Source: Paracoccus benzoatiresistens (GTDB lineage Bacteria > Pseudomonadota > Alphaproteobacteria > Rhodobacterales > Rhodobacteraceae). Taken from it: a stretch of DNA of 62,471 bases. The notes under the pieces are model-generated. The model did not search any database. It was not told the origin of the DNA and saw only the letters and a list, made by a program, of their open reading frames with translations. Location: contig NZ_JAPTYD010000021.1 of NCBI RefSeq assembly GCF_026913015.1, forward strand, positions 1 through 62,471, written 5' to 3'. The position numbers were made by a program, and so were the translations under genes. Position 1 is the stretch's first letter, and each line of letters starts with the position of its first letter. Below are positions 32,005 through 42,802 of the stretch, one piece after another.

Positions 32005-33900
32005 ATGTCGTATCGCGACACCTATGCCGCCTGGCAGGCCGACCCCGAGGGGTTCTGGATGGAAGCCGCCCGCAAGATCGATTGGGACCAGCCGCCAAGC
32101 CGGGCCTTCTTCGATCAGGGACCGGCAGGTGAATGGTTCGCCGACGGCATGGTGAACGCCTGCTGGAACGCCGTTGACCGCCATGTCGAAGCCGGGCGCG
32201 GCGACCAGCTTGCCATCATCCATGACAGCCCGATCACCCGATCATACCGAGGCGTCACCTATCGCGAGTTGCGCGACCGCGTGGCAAGTCTTGCCGGGGC
32301 GCTGCGGGCCAAGGGCGTCGGAAAAGGCGACCGGGTCATCATCTACATGCCGATGGTGCCCGAGGCGCTGGAAGCGATGCTGGCCTGCTCTCGGATCGGG
32401 GCCATCCACTCGGTCGTGTTCGGCGGCTTTGCCGCGCATGAACTGGCCGTCCGCATCGACGACTGCACCGCCAAGGCAATCATCGCCGCTTCCTGCGGGC
32501 TCGAGCCGGGGCGCGTCGTCCACTACAAGCCCCTGCTGGACCGCGCCATCGAGGAGGCGAAGCACAAGCCCGAGTTCTGCGTGATCCTCCAGCGCGAGCA
32601 GGAGGTCGCCAAGCTGACCCCCGGCCGCGACCATGACTGGCACAGTTTCCAGTACGGGGTCGAGCCCGCCGAATGCGTCCCGGTCGAGGGAAACCACCCG
32701 CACTATATCCTTTATACCTCGGGCACGACCGGCCAGCCCAAGGGCGTGGTGCGCCATACTGCCGGGCACATCGTCGCGCTGAACTGGACGATGAAGAACA
32801 TCTACGGCATCGACGCGGGCGAGGTCTTCTGGGCCGCCTCCGACGTGGGCTGGGTCGTCGGCCACAGCTATATCTGCTATGGCCCCCTGCTTGCGGGCGC
32901 GACAACCATCGTGTTCGAGGGAAAGCCCGTGGGCACGCCCGACCCCGGCATCTTCGGCCGCATCATCCAGAATCACCGGGTCAAGGTATTCTTCACCGCC
33001 CCGACCGCCATCCGCGCCGTCAAGCGCGAGGATCCGGACTGCACCTACATCCGCGACTACAACCTGAAGTCGCTGAAGGCCGTGTTCCTTGCCGGCGAAC
33101 GCGCCGATCCTGCCACCGTGCAATGGGTCGAACGGCATCTGGACGTGCCGGTGATCGACCATTGGTGGCAGACCGAAACCGGCTGGCCCATCGCCGCCAA
33201 CCCCTTCGGGATCGAGACCCTGCCGGTCAAGCATGGCTCGCCCGGCGTGCCCATGCCGGGCTACGACGTGCAGGTTCTGGACGAAGGGGGACAACCGGTG
33301 CCGCGCGGCACGCTGGGCGCGGTCACGGTCAAGCTGCCCCTGCCCCCGGGCACGCTGCCGACGCTGTGGAATGCCGAAGAGCGTTTCCGGAAGGCCTACC
33401 TGACCACCTTCCCCGGCTATTACGAAACAGGCGACGCGGGCTATATCGACGAGGACGGCTATCTCTATATCATGGCGCGGACGGACGACGTGATCAACGT
33501 CGCGGGCCACCGCCTGTCCACCGGCGCCATGGAGGAGGTTCTTGCAGCCCATCCCGCCGTTGCCGAATGCGCGGTCATCGGGGTGACCGACAGCCTGAAG
33601 GGTCAGGCGCCGCTGGGGCTGCTGTGCCTGAAGAAGGGCACGGACATGCCGAACGCCCAGGTCGTGGCCGAGGTCGTCGGCATGGTTCGCGACCGGATCG
33701 GCCCGGTTGCGGCATTCCGGACGGCCTGCGTCGTGGACCGCCTGCCCAAGACCCGGTCGGGCAAGATCCTGCGCGCGACAATGGTCAAGATCGCCGATGG
33801 AGAGGCGTTCAAGACCCCGGCCACCATCGACGATCCCGCCATCCTGGACGAGATCGCCATGGCCCTGCGCGCCGCGGGCTATCCCCCGAGTGTTGCTTAA
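32005..33900 (+). CDS. prpE: Propionyl-CoA synthetase
   Basis: PrpE activates propionate to propionyl-CoA through an acyl-adenylate. The 631-aa product has the ATP motif TSGTTGQPKG near residue 245, the WWQTETGWP acyl pocket and the C-terminal catalytic lysine in KTRSGKILR. It is closer to propionyl- than acetyl-CoA synthetases by its N-terminal pattern and the GHSYICYGPL segment. The ATG at 32005 follows GGGAGAG. The promoter carries ScfR-like TTTGCAAA motifs, consistent with short-chain acyl-CoA control. Confidence 0.92.
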   Translation: MSYRDTYAAWQADPEGFWMEAARKIDWDQPPSRAFFDQGPAGEWFADGMVNACWNAVDRHVEAGRGDQLAIIHDSPITRSYRGVTYRELRDRVASLAGALRAKGVGKGDRVIIYMPMVPEALEAMLACSRIGAIHSVVFGGFAAHELAVRIDDCTAKAIIAASCGLEPGRVVHYKPLLDRAIEEAKHKPEFCVILQREQEVAKLTPGRDHDWHSFQYGVEPAECVPVEGNHPHYILYTSGTTGQPKGVVRHTAGHIVALNWTMKNIYGIDAGEVFWAASDVGWVVGHSYICYGPLLAGATTIVFEGKPVGTPDPGIFGRIIQNHRVKVFFTAPTAIRAVKREDPDCTYIRDYNLKSLKAVFLAGERADPATVQWVERHLDVPVIDHWWQTETGWPIAANPFGIETLPVKHGSPGVPMPGYDVQVLDEGGQPVPRGTLGAVTVKLPLPPGTLPTLWNAEERFRKAYLTTFPGYYETGDAGYIDEDGYLYIMARTDDVINVAGHRLSTGAMEEVLAAHPAVAECAVIGVTDSLKGQAPLGLLCLKKGTDMPNAQVVAEVVGMVRDRIGPVAAFRTACVVDRLPKTRSGKILRATMVKIADGEAFKTPATIDDPAILDEIAMALRAAGYPPSVA

Positions 33901-33956
33901 TAAACATTTGCCGAACCAATGGGGCAGGCCCGCGTTCCGGTGCTGGAGGCGCGCCA

Positions 33957-34337
33957 ATGATCGACAAGAACCTGCCCATCATCGACCACGTCCATCTTCG
34001 GTCTGTCAACCTCGACAAGGCCATCCTGTTCTACCAGGCCATCTTCCGCAGCTTGGGGCGGGACGAGGAACTGAAGGTCGGGCGTGACTGGCTGGAAATC
34101 GACGGGTTCTATCTGGACCAGGCCGATGAGGATTGCCCGCCCAGCCGGATTCATCTGGCCTTCGTTGCCCGGTCGCGCGACGAGGTGGACGCGTTCCACA
34201 CCGCCGGCCTGAGTGCAGGCGGCAGAGACAATGGCGCGCCGGGCCTGCGCGACTATCACCCCGGCTATTACGCGGCCTATGTCTGCGACCCCGACGGCAA
34301 CAATATCGAGGCGAAGTTCGACGAACGGCCTGCCTAG
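33957..34337 (+). CDS. VOC (glyoxalase-fold) protein
   Basis: The 126-aa single-domain protein has the paired beta-alpha-beta-beta-beta units and metal-site positions of the vicinal-oxygen-chelate family ([28 protein letters not shown]). Substrate is unknown. GGAGG precedes the ATG by 7 bases. It lies 56 bp after prpE on the same strand and overlaps the convergent aroA end by 4 bp. Confidence 0.85.
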   Translation: MIDKNLPIIDHVHLRSVNLDKAILFYQAIFRSLGRDEELKVGRDWLEIDGFYLDQADEDCPPSRIHLAFVARSRDEVDAFHTAGLSAGGRDNGAPGLRDYHPGYYAAYVCDPDGNNIEAKFDERPA

Positions 34338-35665
34338 CCCAGATCCGCCCCAAGCCCCTGCATCAGCGGCAGGAAGCCGGGGAAGGAGGTGGCGATCGGG
34401 TCGCCATCGTCGATCGAGACCGGGGCAACGGTCGCAAGGCCAAGGACCAGGAAGGACATGGCGATGCGGTGATCCAGATGCGTCACCGCCGTGCCGCCTC
34501 CTGGCACCCTGCCCATGCCGTGAACGGTCAGGCTGTCCTTCGTCTCCTCGACGCGCACGCCGTTGGCTTCCAGCCCCCGCGCCATGGCGTCGATCCGGTC
34601 GCTTTCCTTGACGCGCAGCTCCGCCACGCCGTTCATCACCGTCGTGCCTTCGGCAAAGGCCGCGATGACGGACAGGATCGGGAATTCGTCGATCATGCTG
34701 GCCGCGCGTTCGGCAGGCACCGTCACGCCCTGCAGCGGGCCATGACGGACGACCAGATCGGCCACGGGTTCGCCCCCTTCCTCGCGCTCGTTCTCGAAGG
34801 CGATGTCGGCGCCCATGTCCAGCAGCGTGACATACAGCCCGTCGCGCGTCGGATTGCGGCTGACGCCCGGCACGCGGATCTCGGATCCCGGCACGATCAG
34901 GGCGGCGGCGACCGGGAAGGCTGCGCTGGAGGGATCGCGCGGCACGGCCACCGGCTGTGCGCGCAGTTCCGGGCGGCCTTGCAGCGTGATCACATGGCCT
35001 TCGTCGGTCGTCTCGGTGCGGATATCGGCGCCAAAGCCTGCCAGCATCCGTTCGGAATGATCGCGAGTGGGCTCGGACTCGATCACCACCGTCTCGCCCG
35101 GCACGTTGAGGCCCGCCAGCAGGATCGCCGACTTGATCTGCGCGCTGGCAACCGGCGTGCGATAGCGCACGGGCAGCGGATCGGCCGCGCCCTGGATGGT
35201 GATGGGCAGCCGCCCGCCTTCGCGCGCGGTGATCTGCGCGCCGAACTGCGCCAGGGGATCGGTCACGCGGGCCATCGGGCGGCGCGACAGGCTGGCGTCG
35301 CCCGTGAAGGTCGCGGTGATCGGCGTCGTGGCCACGGCCCCCATGATCAGCCGCACGCCCGTGCCCGAATTGCCGCAGTCGATCACGCCCTCCGGTTCGG
35401 AAAAGCCGCCGACGCCCACGCCGTGGACGGACCATTCGCCGTCGCCCAGACGTTCGACCTTCGCGCCAAAGGCCGCCATGGCCTTGGCCGTGTCCAGCAC
35501 GTCCTGGCCTTCCAGCAGCCCGGTGATCCGGGTCTCGCCAACGGAAAGCGCGCCCAGGATCAGTGCGCGATGGCTGATGGACTTGTCGCCCGGCACCGTC
35601 GCCACGCCGGTCAGGGGCCCGCTGCGGCGGGCGGTCATCGGGCGGGGCTCGGACGAATGGGACAT
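34334..35665 (-). CDS. aroA: EPSP synthase (3-phosphoshikimate 1-carboxyvinyltransferase)
   Basis: AroA joins shikimate 3-phosphate and phosphoenolpyruvate in aromatic amino-acid synthesis. The 443-aa product has [30 protein letters not shown] and LRVKESDR motifs. Overall pattern resembles class II enzymes such as Agrobacterium CP4. At the glyphosate-discriminating loop it reads GNSGTG, with Gly where CP4 has Ala (GNAATG). The usual cmk neighbour is not visible at either side. Confidence 0.95.
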   Translation of the reverse strand: MSHSSEPRPMTARRSGPLTGVATVPGDKSISHRALILGALSVGETRITGLLEGQDVLDTAKAMAAFGAKVERLGDGEWSVHGVGVGGFSEPEGVIDCGNSGTGVRLIMGAVATTPITATFTGDASLSRRPMARVTDPLAQFGAQITAREGGRLPITIQGAADPLPVRYRTPVASAQIKSAILLAGLNVPGETVVIESEPTRDHSERMLAGFGADIRTETTDEGHVITLQGRPELRAQPVAVPRDPSSAAFPVAAALIVPGSEIRVPGVSRNPTRDGLYVTLLDMGADIAFENEREEGGEPVADLVVRHGPLQGVTVPAERAASMIDEFPILSVIAAFAEGTTVMNGVAELRVKESDRIDAMARGLEANGVRVEETKDSLTVHGMGRVPGGGTAVTHLDHRIAMSFLVLGLATVAPVSIDDGDPIATSFPGFLPLMQGLGADLG

Positions 35666-35775
35666 GGCGACACCTGTTGATTGCGCGGATCTTTTACCGC
35701 CAGCATCCCGGCGCTGCCACCCCGTTCTTGCGCCCGGCGGCCCGCCTTTCTAGAACCGGCGGAACGGAGGCTACG

Positions 35776-36450
35776 ATGAACGAACTCGACGCGCTGCGGG
35801 CGCTGGCCGATCCCGGAAAGGCCGAACAGATGCTGGCCTATCACAAGGCGCCACGGACCTATCTGGGGGTTGCGAACCGGCAGATCGACGATCTGGTGGC
35901 GGAATGGCGCGCGGCGCTGGATCCGGATGGCCGGGTCGCGCTGGCATCCGCGCTGTGGGACAGCGACCTCCACGAGGCCCGCATCGCCGCCGCCAAGCTG
36001 CTGGTGCAGGCCCGCATTCGCCCGGACGATGCCGTCTGGTCGCTGATCGCCGCTTGGGTGCCGGACTTTGACGGCTGGGCGATTGCCGACACGGCGATGA
36101 TCGCCGGGCAGAAGCGGCTGGTGGCCGATCCCGGCAGGCTGGATCAGGTCGAAACCTGGCTGGACCATCCAAACAAATGGACCCGCCGCGCGGCCCTGGT
36201 CGGCACCCTGCCCTGGGCCAAGATGAACAACCCCAAGGCCGATGACCTGGCGCAGCGCGAACGCGTGCTGGACTGGGCGGCGCGACTGGCGGAGGACCGC
36301 GACTGGTTCATCCAGAAGGCCATCGCGTGGTGGCTGCGGGATCTCTCGAAACGCGACGCGCCCCGCGTCAGGGCCTTCCTGGCCGATCACGGGGCGCGGA
36401 TGAAGCCTTTCGCACGCAAGGAAGCCGCGCGGCTGGTTCAGGAGCGGTAA
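35776..36450 (+). CDS. DNA alkylation repair protein (AlkD-like)
   Basis: The 224-aa all-helical HEAT-like-repeat protein resembles the AlkD/AlkC group of DNA glycosylases, which remove bulky or positively charged alkylated bases. Typical segments are WDSDLHEARIAAAKLL and NKWTRRAALVGTLPW with a C-terminal AIAWWLRDLSKRDAPRVRAF. ACGGAGG lies 5 bases before the ATG. Divergent from aroA. Confidence 0.85.
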   Translation: MNELDALRALADPGKAEQMLAYHKAPRTYLGVANRQIDDLVAEWRAALDPDGRVALASALWDSDLHEARIAAAKLLVQARIRPDDAVWSLIAAWVPDFDGWAIADTAMIAGQKRLVADPGRLDQVETWLDHPNKWTRRAALVGTLPWAKMNNPKADDLAQRERVLDWAARLAEDRDWFIQKAIAWWLRDLSKRDAPRVRAFLADHGARMKPFARKEAARLVQER

Positions 36451-36947
36451 ACCTCGATCGTCGGCAGGTCGGTCAGCGACACGCCCAGCAACTGCAGCGC
36501 GGGCAGCGAGACCTGCGAGCCGCCGCTGGCCGGGCCGTCCAGCGGGATCAGGTCCACCTTGGCCGACTTGCCGGTGGCAGGATCGACGATCCGGCCGATG
36601 CCGCGTTCCTTGACCAGCGGCGTCTTGATCCAGAACCCGCCCTCGGACGGATTGCCAAGCGAGGCGACGGTGCTGCCCAGCTTGGTCTCTGCCGCCTCGG
36701 CTGGTTTCGCGGCTGCGGCGCGTTGTTCCGGCGTGGTCGTGTCCAGTTGCGCAGCGGTCGCGCGTGCGGCCGGTCGCGGCGCGGGGGCGCGGGTGATGGC
36801 GGTCGCGGCGGCCACCTGTTCCGTCGTCATCTGCGTCTGCGGGGCTGCGGCGGCAGCGGTGCGGCCCGAGGTCATCGCCCCTTGGGTGCAGCCCGCCAGC
36901 ACGGTCGCGGTCAGGATCAGCGCCGGCGCGACGGTGGTGATATGCAT
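36438..36947 (-). CDS. Predicted lipoprotein, unknown function
   Basis: The 169-aa product has a lipoprotein signal (lipobox LAGC, acceptor Cys20), an Ala/Thr/Pro-rich linker of about 60 residues and a C-terminal domain with GFWIKTPLVKERGIGRIVDP. I recognise no catalytic motif. It overlaps the convergent AlkD-like gene by 13 bp and is divergent from moaA. Confidence 0.7.
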   Translation of the reverse strand: MHITTVAPALILTATVLAGCTQGAMTSGRTAAAAAPQTQMTTEQVAAATAITRAPAPRPAARATAAQLDTTTPEQRAAAAKPAEAAETKLGSTVASLGNPSEGGFWIKTPLVKERGIGRIVDPATGKSAKVDLIPLDGPASGGSQVSLPALQLLGVSLTDLPTIEVYRS

Positions 36948-37055
36948 GAGTTTTCCCTTCTGTCCCGTTGTGCCCGCCAGCCTAGCCCGCGCCGCGTGGC
37001 CCCGTCCAGCCAGTCACCGCTTGTGTGCGGCCACCTGCGCGCCTAGATTGGGGAC

Positions 37056-38063
37056 ATGCAGCAAGCGGCACCTCTTATCGACCCCTTCGCGCGGCCGATC
37101 ACCTATCTGAGGGTATCGGTGACGGACCGCTGCGATTTCCGTTGCGTCTATTGCATGGCCGAGCACATGCAGTTCCTGCCCAAGGCAGAGCTTCTGACGC
37201 TGGAGGAACTGGACCGTCTGTGCAGCGCCTTCGTGGACCTGGGCGTCAGAAAGCTGCGCATCACCGGGGGCGAGCCCCTGGTCCGCCGCAACATCATGTC
37301 CTTCTTCCGGGCCATGTCGCGCCACCTGAGCCAGGGCCTGGACGAGTTGACGCTGACCACCAACGGCAGCCAGCTTGGCCGGTACGCGGGCGAACTGGTC
37401 GATTGCGGGGTCAGGCGGGTCAATGTGTCGCTCGACACGCTCGACCCCGACAAGTTCGCGGCCATCACCCGCTGGGGCCGCCTGCCGCAGGTTCTGGACG
37501 GCATCCGCGCCGCCACCGCGGCCGGGCTGCGGGTCAAGATCAACGCGGTGGCGCTGAAGGGCGTGAACGACAGCGAACTGTTCGATCTGGTCCGCTGGTG
37601 CGGCGACGAGGGTCACGACCTGACCTTCATCGAGGTCATGCCGATGGGCGATCTTGGGAACGAGGATCGGCTGGACCAGTACTGGCCCTTGTCCGACCTG
37701 CGCGCCCGCGTGGCCGAGCGCTTTACCCTGGTGGACCTTGCCGAACGCACGGGTGGCCCGGCGCGCTATGTCCGCCTGCAGGAAACGGGCCAGAAGATCG
37801 GGTTCATCACGCCCCTGACCCATAACTTCTGCGAAAGCTGCAACCGCGTGCGCCTGACCTGCACCGGAGAGCTTTACATGTGCCTGGGGCAAGAGGATCG
37901 CGCCGACCTGCGCGCGCCCCTGCGGGCCTCACAAGAGGATGCGGTACTGAAGGACGCCATCCGCGCCGCCATCGCGCACAAGCCCAGGGGCCACGATTTC
38001 GACTATTCCCGCCAGGCTGTCGCTGGCCAGATGAGCCGTCACATGAGCCATACCGGCGGGTAG
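37056..38063 (+). CDS. moaA: GTP 3',8-cyclase MoaA
   Basis: MoaA is the radical-SAM enzyme that starts molybdopterin synthesis. The 335-aa product has the SAM cluster CDFRCVYC near residues 27-34, the ITGGEPL motif, the second cluster [15 protein letters not shown] and the C-terminal GG tail that enters the active site. No other moa gene is in the window. Confidence 0.96.
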   Translation: MQQAAPLIDPFARPITYLRVSVTDRCDFRCVYCMAEHMQFLPKAELLTLEELDRLCSAFVDLGVRKLRITGGEPLVRRNIMSFFRAMSRHLSQGLDELTLTTNGSQLGRYAGELVDCGVRRVNVSLDTLDPDKFAAITRWGRLPQVLDGIRAATAAGLRVKINAVALKGVNDSELFDLVRWCGDEGHDLTFIEVMPMGDLGNEDRLDQYWPLSDLRARVAERFTLVDLAERTGGPARYVRLQETGQKIGFITPLTHNFCESCNRVRLTCTGELYMCLGQEDRADLRAPLRASQEDAVLKDAIRAAIAHKPRGHDFDYSRQAVAGQMSRHMSHTGG

Positions 38064-38105
38064 GGTGCGTGCTTGCACGCACCGTTCCTTGAGCATGGTG
38101 CGTGC
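38064..38105. repeat. REP-like palindrome with an extra half copy
   Basis: GGTGCGTGC-TT-GCACGCACC (38064-38083) is a perfect 9-bp inverted repeat starting one base past the moaA stop. GGTGCGTGC recurs at 38097-38105. It lies between the convergent moaA and ispG genes and may serve as terminator or be a dispersed repeat. Confidence 0.6.
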
Positions 38106-38118
38106 AAGCCCACATCTG

Positions 38119-39249
38119 CTACTCGGCGGCAGTCTGCTCCGCGGCTTCCGCCTCGATCTTCTCGGCCCGCTGCTCGACCAGTTCGACGATATGGTCGATC
38201 ATCTGGTCGTTGGTCATCTTGTGGCTTTGCCGCCCGGCCAGATAGACCATGCCGCTGCCCGCGCCGCCGCCGGTGAAGCCGATATCGGTCATCAGCGCCT
38301 CGCCAGGACCATTGACCACGCAGCCGATGATCGACAGCGAGATGGGCGTCTTGATGTGCTCAAGCCGCTTTTCCAGCTTCTCGACCGTCTTGATGACATC
38401 GAATCCCTGCCGCGCGCAGGACGGGCAGGAAATGATCTGCACCCCGCGTGTCCGCAGGCCAAGGGACTTGAGGATCTCGAACCCGACCTTGACCTCCTCG
38501 ACCGGGTCGGCGGACAGGCTGACGCGGATCGTGTCGCCGATGCCCATCCACAGCAGGTTGCCAAGCCCGATGGCAGACTTGACCGTGCCGCCGACGAAGC
38601 CGCCGGCCTCGGTGATTCCCAGATGAATCGGCGCGTCGGCGGCGTCCGCCAGTTGCTGATAGGCGGCGGCGGCCAGGAACACGTCGCTGGCCTTCACGCT
38701 GATCTTGAACTCGTGAAAGTCGTTGTCCTGCAAGATTTTGATGTGATCCAGGCCGCTTTCGACCATCGCATCCGGGCAAGGCTCGCCATATTTTTCCAGC
38801 AGGTGCTTTTCCAGCGATCCTGCATTGACCCCGATGCGGATCGAGCAGCCGTGATCCTTGGCGGCCTTGATCACCTCTCGGACCCGGGTCGCGTCCCCGA
38901 TATTTCCGGGGTTGATGCGCAGACAGGCCGCGCCTGCCTCGGCGGCCTCGATGGCGCGCTTGTAGTGGAAATGGATGTCGGCCACGATCGGCACCGGACT
39001 TTCGCGGCAAATCTCGCGCAAGGCCCGCGTGGTTTCCTGGTCGGGCGCGGAAATCCGCACGATATCCGCACCGGCATCGGCGGCGCGGATCACCTGATCC
39101 AGGGTGGCGCGCACGTCATGGCCGTCGGTGTTGGTCATGGTCTGCACGCTGATCGGAGCGTCGCCCCCCACGGGCACGCTGCCAACCATGATCTGTCGGG
39201 ATTTCCGCCGCTCGATATTGCGCCAAGGACGGATGGGGTTCAGCGACAT
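38119..39249 (-). CDS. ispG: 4-hydroxy-3-methylbut-2-enyl diphosphate synthase
   Basis: IspG carries out the penultimate step of the non-mevalonate isoprenoid pathway with a [4Fe-4S] cluster. The 376-aa product has [21 protein letters not shown] and the three cluster cysteines in [10 protein letters not shown] and [14 protein letters not shown] lies 5 bases before the ATG at 39249. The longer in-frame extension upstream enters the gap before thiN. Confidence 0.97.
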   Translation of the reverse strand: MSLNPIRPWRNIERRKSRQIMVGSVPVGGDAPISVQTMTNTDGHDVRATLDQVIRAADAGADIVRISAPDQETTRALREICRESPVPIVADIHFHYKRAIEAAEAGAACLRINPGNIGDATRVREVIKAAKDHGCSIRIGVNAGSLEKHLLEKYGEPCPDAMVESGLDHIKILQDNDFHEFKISVKASDVFLAAAAYQQLADAADAPIHLGITEAGGFVGGTVKSAIGLGNLLWMGIGDTIRVSLSADPVEEVKVGFEILKSLGLRTRGVQIISCPSCARQGFDVIKTVEKLEKRLEHIKTPISLSIIGCVVNGPGEALMTDIGFTGGGAGSGMVYLAGRQSHKMTNDQMIDHIVELVEQRAEKIEAEAAEQTAAE

Positions 39250-39329
39250 GGATGCCTCCGGGGTTCGCCCCTTGCAGATAAGCGATCCGGGCGGGGGCGG
39301 CAACTGCCGCACGGCGCTGTGATGAACGA

Positions 39330-39992
39330 TCAGGCGGGCAGACGCAGCGCCGTCATGACGGTGCCCAGCGTGCCGCGCGGCAACACCAGCAGCATCCTGC
39401 CCTCGATCCGCAGGGTCACGACCCCGCTTGCCCGGTTCGAGGTCCCTACCCGTCCGCCCGGCGCGAACTCGATCCCCTCGATCGGCCATTCCAGCCCGGT
39501 ACTGATCCCGCGCGCCGGCCCCATCGGATAAAGCGAAACCCGCGTCCCCGGCATCAGTGGCAGGGTCAACCGCGGCGGGGCCACGAAGACCACGTCGTCC
39601 GAGGTCAGCAGGATCACGAAAGGCCGGGGCGTGTTGGCCATGGTGGTCAGCGCCGACAGCGTATGATCCAGCCGCAGCCCGGCAAAGCCGACGGCCATCA
39701 CGAAAGGGGCGGCGATCCGCGTCAGGCACTTGGTGAAATCGGTGCTGTCCTGTTCCGCCACATGGCAGATGCGCCCCGACGGGATCAGCCGGCGCGCGGC
39801 GGGCGTGATGCTGTCCAGATCGCCGATCACCCAGTCGGGCGACTGTCCCAAGGCCAGCGCCCGATCCGCCCCGCCATCCGCCGCCACCAGGGTCGGCGCG
39901 ACCGTCAGGGCGGTCTGCAGGTCATAGGGCGTGGTCGCCCCCCCTCCGATCACGGTCACTCCCCGGTCCGAGATGACCAAGGGCGGGATCAT
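39330..39992 (-). CDS. thiN: Thiamine pyrophosphokinase
   Basis: ThiN makes thiamine diphosphate from thiamine and ATP. The 220-aa product has the [11 protein letters not shown] segment, the WVIGDLDSI acidic motif and [10 protein letters not shown], all diagnostic. The ATG at 39992 overlaps the stop of the DUF2842 gene as ATGA. Confidence 0.9.
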   Translation of the reverse strand: MIPPLVISDRGVTVIGGGATTPYDLQTALTVAPTLVAADGGADRALALGQSPDWVIGDLDSITPAARRLIPSGRICHVAEQDSTDFTKCLTRIAAPFVMAVGFAGLRLDHTLSALTTMANTPRPFVILLTSDDVVFVAPPRLTLPLMPGTRVSLYPMGPARGISTGLEWPIEGIEFAPGGRVGTSNRASGVVTLRIEGRMLLVLPRGTLGTVMTALRLPA

Positions 39993-40201
39993 TCCCCGCG
40001 CCCGATGCCGGAAAAGACGCGCTTGAAGGGCAGGATCCACAGGATGCCAAGGCCTACATAGATCGCGACCTCGACCAGGATCGACTGGCGACCAAAGCGC
40101 GCGTCCATCCAGTTGACCAGCGTGACCGCCGCGACGATGTAAAGTGGCAGGCCGATGACCAGGATCAGCAGCGACAACCTTTTGCGTGTCTTCAAGTTCA
40201 T
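39989..40201 (-). CDS. DUF2842 membrane protein
   Basis: The 70-aa product has two hydrophobic helices (residues about 10-30 and 43-60) and the family pattern RKRLSLLILVIGLPLYI and LGILWILPFKRVFSGI. Function is unknown. I chose the ATG at 40201, 7 bases after GGGGGA, over one five codons upstream. It is translationally coupled to thiN. Confidence 0.78.
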   Translation of the reverse strand: MNLKTRKRLSLLILVIGLPLYIVAAVTLVNWMDARFGRQSILVEVAIYVGLGILWILPFKRVFSGIGRGE

Positions 40202-40249
40202 CGCCACATCCCCCATTCATCGTTGGCCCGAACATCCCACGGGGGTTCG

Positions 40250-40266
40250 GGGGGTATGAAACCCCC
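40250..40266. terminator. Hairpin after purA
   Basis: GGGGGT and ACCCCC with a 5-base loop lie 9-25 bp past the purA stop on the minus strand. No T-run follows; weak evidence. Confidence 0.4.
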
Positions 40267-40274
40267 GGCCGCCG

Positions 40275-41567
40275 TCAATCCGCGAAGGGATCCGTCACCA
40301 GGATCGTATCGTCCCGCTCGGGGCTGGTCGAGAGCAGCGCGACAGGGCACTGGATCAGTTCTTCGACCCGGCGGACATACTTGATGGCCGCAGCCGGAAG
40401 GTCGGCCCAGCTGCGCGCCCCTTGCGTCGATTCCTGCCAGCCTTCCATTTCCTCGTAGATCGGCGTGACCTTGGCCTGCAAGGCGGCAGCAGTCGGCAGA
40501 TAGTCGTAGCGGACCCCGTCGATCTCGTAGCCCACGCAGATCTTCAGCGTCTCGAAGCCGTCCAGAACGTCCAGCTTGGTCAGCGCGATGCCGTTCACGC
40601 CGCTGATCGCGCAGGTCTGGCGCACCAGAACGGCGTCGAACCAGCCGCAGCGCCGCTTGCGACCCGTGACCGTGCCGAACTCGTGGCCGCGTTCGCCAAG
40701 CCGCTGCCCATCCGCGTCGTGCAACTCGGTCGGGAACGGCCCTTCGCCCACGCGGGTGGTATAGGCCTTGACGATCCCCAGCACGAAGCCGATGGCTGAG
40801 GGTCCCATGCCGGTGCCCGAGGCCGCCATCCCCGACATCGTGGTCGAGCTGGTGACATAGGGATAGGTGCCGAAGTCGATGTCCAGCAGCGAACCCTGCG
40901 CGCCTTCGAAGAGGATGCGCTTTCCGGCCTTTCGGGCGTCCGCCATGATCTTCCAGACCGGCTGGGCATAGGGCAGCAGCTTCGGCGCGATCTCCATCAG
41001 CCTGGCCTTCAACTCGGCCCGGTCGATCGGTTCGGCGCCCAGGCCCTGGCGCAGCGGGTCGTGATGGGCCAGCAGCCGGTCCAGGCGCGCGTCCAGCGTT
41101 TCCTCGTCACCCAGATCCGCCACGCGGATGGTGCGGCGGCCGACCTTGTCCTCGTATGCCGGGCCGATGCCCCGGCCGGTGGTGCCGATCTTGGCCTTGC
41201 CCGCGGCTTCCTCGCGCAGCTTGTCCAGATCCTGGTGCAGCGGCAGGATCAGCGGCGTGTTTTCCGCGATCATCAGGTTCTCGGTCGAGATGCCGACGCC
41301 CTGGGCCGACAGCTTGTCGATCTCGGAAAACAGCGCCCAGGGGTCCAGCACCACGCCGTTGCCGATCACGGCCAGCTTGCCCTCGCGCACGATCCCCGAG
41401 GGCAGCAGCGACAGCTTGAAGACCTTCTCGCCGATGACCAGCGTGTGCCCGGCGTTGTGACCGCCCTGGAAACGGGCGATCACATCGGCCCGCTCGCTCA
41501 GCCAGTCGACGATCTTGCCCTTGCCCTCGTCGCCCCATTGCGCGCCGACAACCACCACATTGGCCAT
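40275..41567 (-). CDS. purA: Adenylosuccinate synthetase
   Basis: PurA converts IMP and aspartate to adenylosuccinate with GTP, the first step to AMP. The 430-aa product has the GTP loop [11 protein letters not shown], the GGHNAGHT motif, the [10 protein letters not shown] and the [11 protein letters not shown] segments, and the C-terminal guanine-binding [15 protein letters not shown] precedes the ATG at 41567. Confidence 0.97.
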   Translation of the reverse strand: MANVVVVGAQWGDEGKGKIVDWLSERADVIARFQGGHNAGHTLVIGEKVFKLSLLPSGIVREGKLAVIGNGVVLDPWALFSEIDKLSAQGVGISTENLMIAENTPLILPLHQDLDKLREEAAGKAKIGTTGRGIGPAYEDKVGRRTIRVADLGDEETLDARLDRLLAHHDPLRQGLGAEPIDRAELKARLMEIAPKLLPYAQPVWKIMADARKAGKRILFEGAQGSLLDIDFGTYPYVTSSTTMSGMAASGTGMGPSAIGFVLGIVKAYTTRVGEGPFPTELHDADGQRLGERGHEFGTVTGRKRRCGWFDAVLVRQTCAISGVNGIALTKLDVLDGFETLKICVGYEIDGVRYDYLPTAAALQAKVTPIYEEMEGWQESTQGARSWADLPAAAIKYVRRVEELIQCPVALLSTSPERDDTILVTDPFAD

Positions 41568-41725
41568 GAACGGTCCTTCCATTCCCCGAAAAATGTCCGG
41601 TGCAGGGTCTAGCGCAAGCTCAGGGCGGGGGAAAGCAGCGATTTGGTGGCCGCTCCTGATGTGCTGCCCTTTTCCTTTCCGGCCGCAGCGACTAGGTTCC
41701 CCGGCACAGGAAAAGGGTGCGAACC

Positions 41726-42736
41726 ATGGCGTTTTTCTCGAAACTGCGCGAGCGGCTGACGCGATCTTCCTCGAAGATCGGCGAGGGGCTGGCCGATATC
41801 GTCGAGGCCGCGCCCGCCCCCGTCGCGGAACAACCGGCGCCCGCCGCCCCCGCGCCGGGCCTTGTCGGGCGCCTGTTCGGCACCGCCCCTGCCAAGCCCG
41901 AAGAACCGCGCCGCGCGCTGGACGACGAGATGCTGGAAGAACTGGAGGACATGCTCGTCCAGGCCGACCTGGGCGTGGATACCGCGCTGCGCGTGACGGC
42001 GAACATTGCCGAGGGCCGGATGGGCCGCCGTGTGTCATCGACCGAACTCAAGGAACTGCTGGCGGGCGAAATCGCCCGGATCATGACCCCTGTGGCCCGT
42101 CCCCTGCCCCTTTACCCGAAGAAACCGCAGGTGGTCCTGGTCGTGGGCGTCAACGGCGCGGGCAAGACCACCACCATCGGCAAGCTGGCCAGCCAGTTCC
42201 GCTCGGCGGGCAAATCCGTGATGATCGCGGCGGGCGACACCTTCCGCGCAGCCGCCGTGGAACAGTTGCAGATCTGGGGCCAGCGCGCAGGAGTGCCCGT
42301 GATGGTCGCGGCCCAGGGCAGCGACCCGGCCAGCTTGGCCTTCGACGCCATGACGCGGGCCGAAGCCGAAGGCGCAGACCTGCTGATGATCGACACGGCG
42401 GGCAGGTTGCAGAACCGCCAGGACCTGATGGAGGAGCTGGCCAAGATCGTCCGCGTGATCCGCAAGAAGGACCCCACCGCCCCGCACAACACCCTGCTGG
42501 TGCTGGACGCGACCACGGGCCAGAACGCGCTGAACCAGGTGGAAACCTTCCGGCAACTGGCCGACGTCTCGGGCCTGGTGATGACCAAGCTGGACGGCAC
42601 CGCGCGCGGTGGGGTGCTGGTGGCCCTTGCCGACCGTTTCGGACTGCCGATCCACGCCATCGGCGTAGGCGAACAAATCGACGACCTGGACGCCTTCGAC
42701 GCCAACGACTTCGCCCGCGCGCTCGTCGGCCTCTGA
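41726..42736 (+). CDS. ftsY: Signal recognition particle receptor FtsY
   Basis: FtsY docks ribosome-nascent chain-SRP complexes at the inner membrane. The 336-aa product has a short acidic, Pro/Ala-rich A region (residues about 20-65), the N domain and the GTPase G domain with [27 protein letters not shown] and TKLDG. A GTG three codons upstream (41717) is an alternative start; the ATG is better spaced from AAGGG. Confidence 0.96.
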   Translation: MAFFSKLRERLTRSSSKIGEGLADIVEAAPAPVAEQPAPAAPAPGLVGRLFGTAPAKPEEPRRALDDEMLEELEDMLVQADLGVDTALRVTANIAEGRMGRRVSSTELKELLAGEIARIMTPVARPLPLYPKKPQVVLVVGVNGAGKTTTIGKLASQFRSAGKSVMIAAGDTFRAAAVEQLQIWGQRAGVPVMVAAQGSDPASLAFDAMTRAEAEGADLLMIDTAGRLQNRQDLMEELAKIVRVIRKKDPTAPHNTLLVLDATTGQNALNQVETFRQLADVSGLVMTKLDGTARGGVLVALADRFGLPIHAIGVGEQIDDLDAFDANDFARALVGL

Positions 42737-42738
42737 CG

Positions 42739-42802
42739 CTTCTTCGTTGCTCAAATATCCTCGGGGGAACGCGCGAAGCGCGTGGGGGCAGACAGCCCCC
42801 GG
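42739..42802. repeat. Intergenic element with CTCAAATATCC, copy A
   Basis: The gap between ftsY and the convergent hisG carries CTTCTTCG...CTCAAATATCC, a GCGCGAAGCGCG palindrome and the hairpin GGGGGC-AGACA-GCCCCC. The same parts recur at 46291-46403. This looks like a family of intergenic repeats that may double as terminators. Confidence 0.6.
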
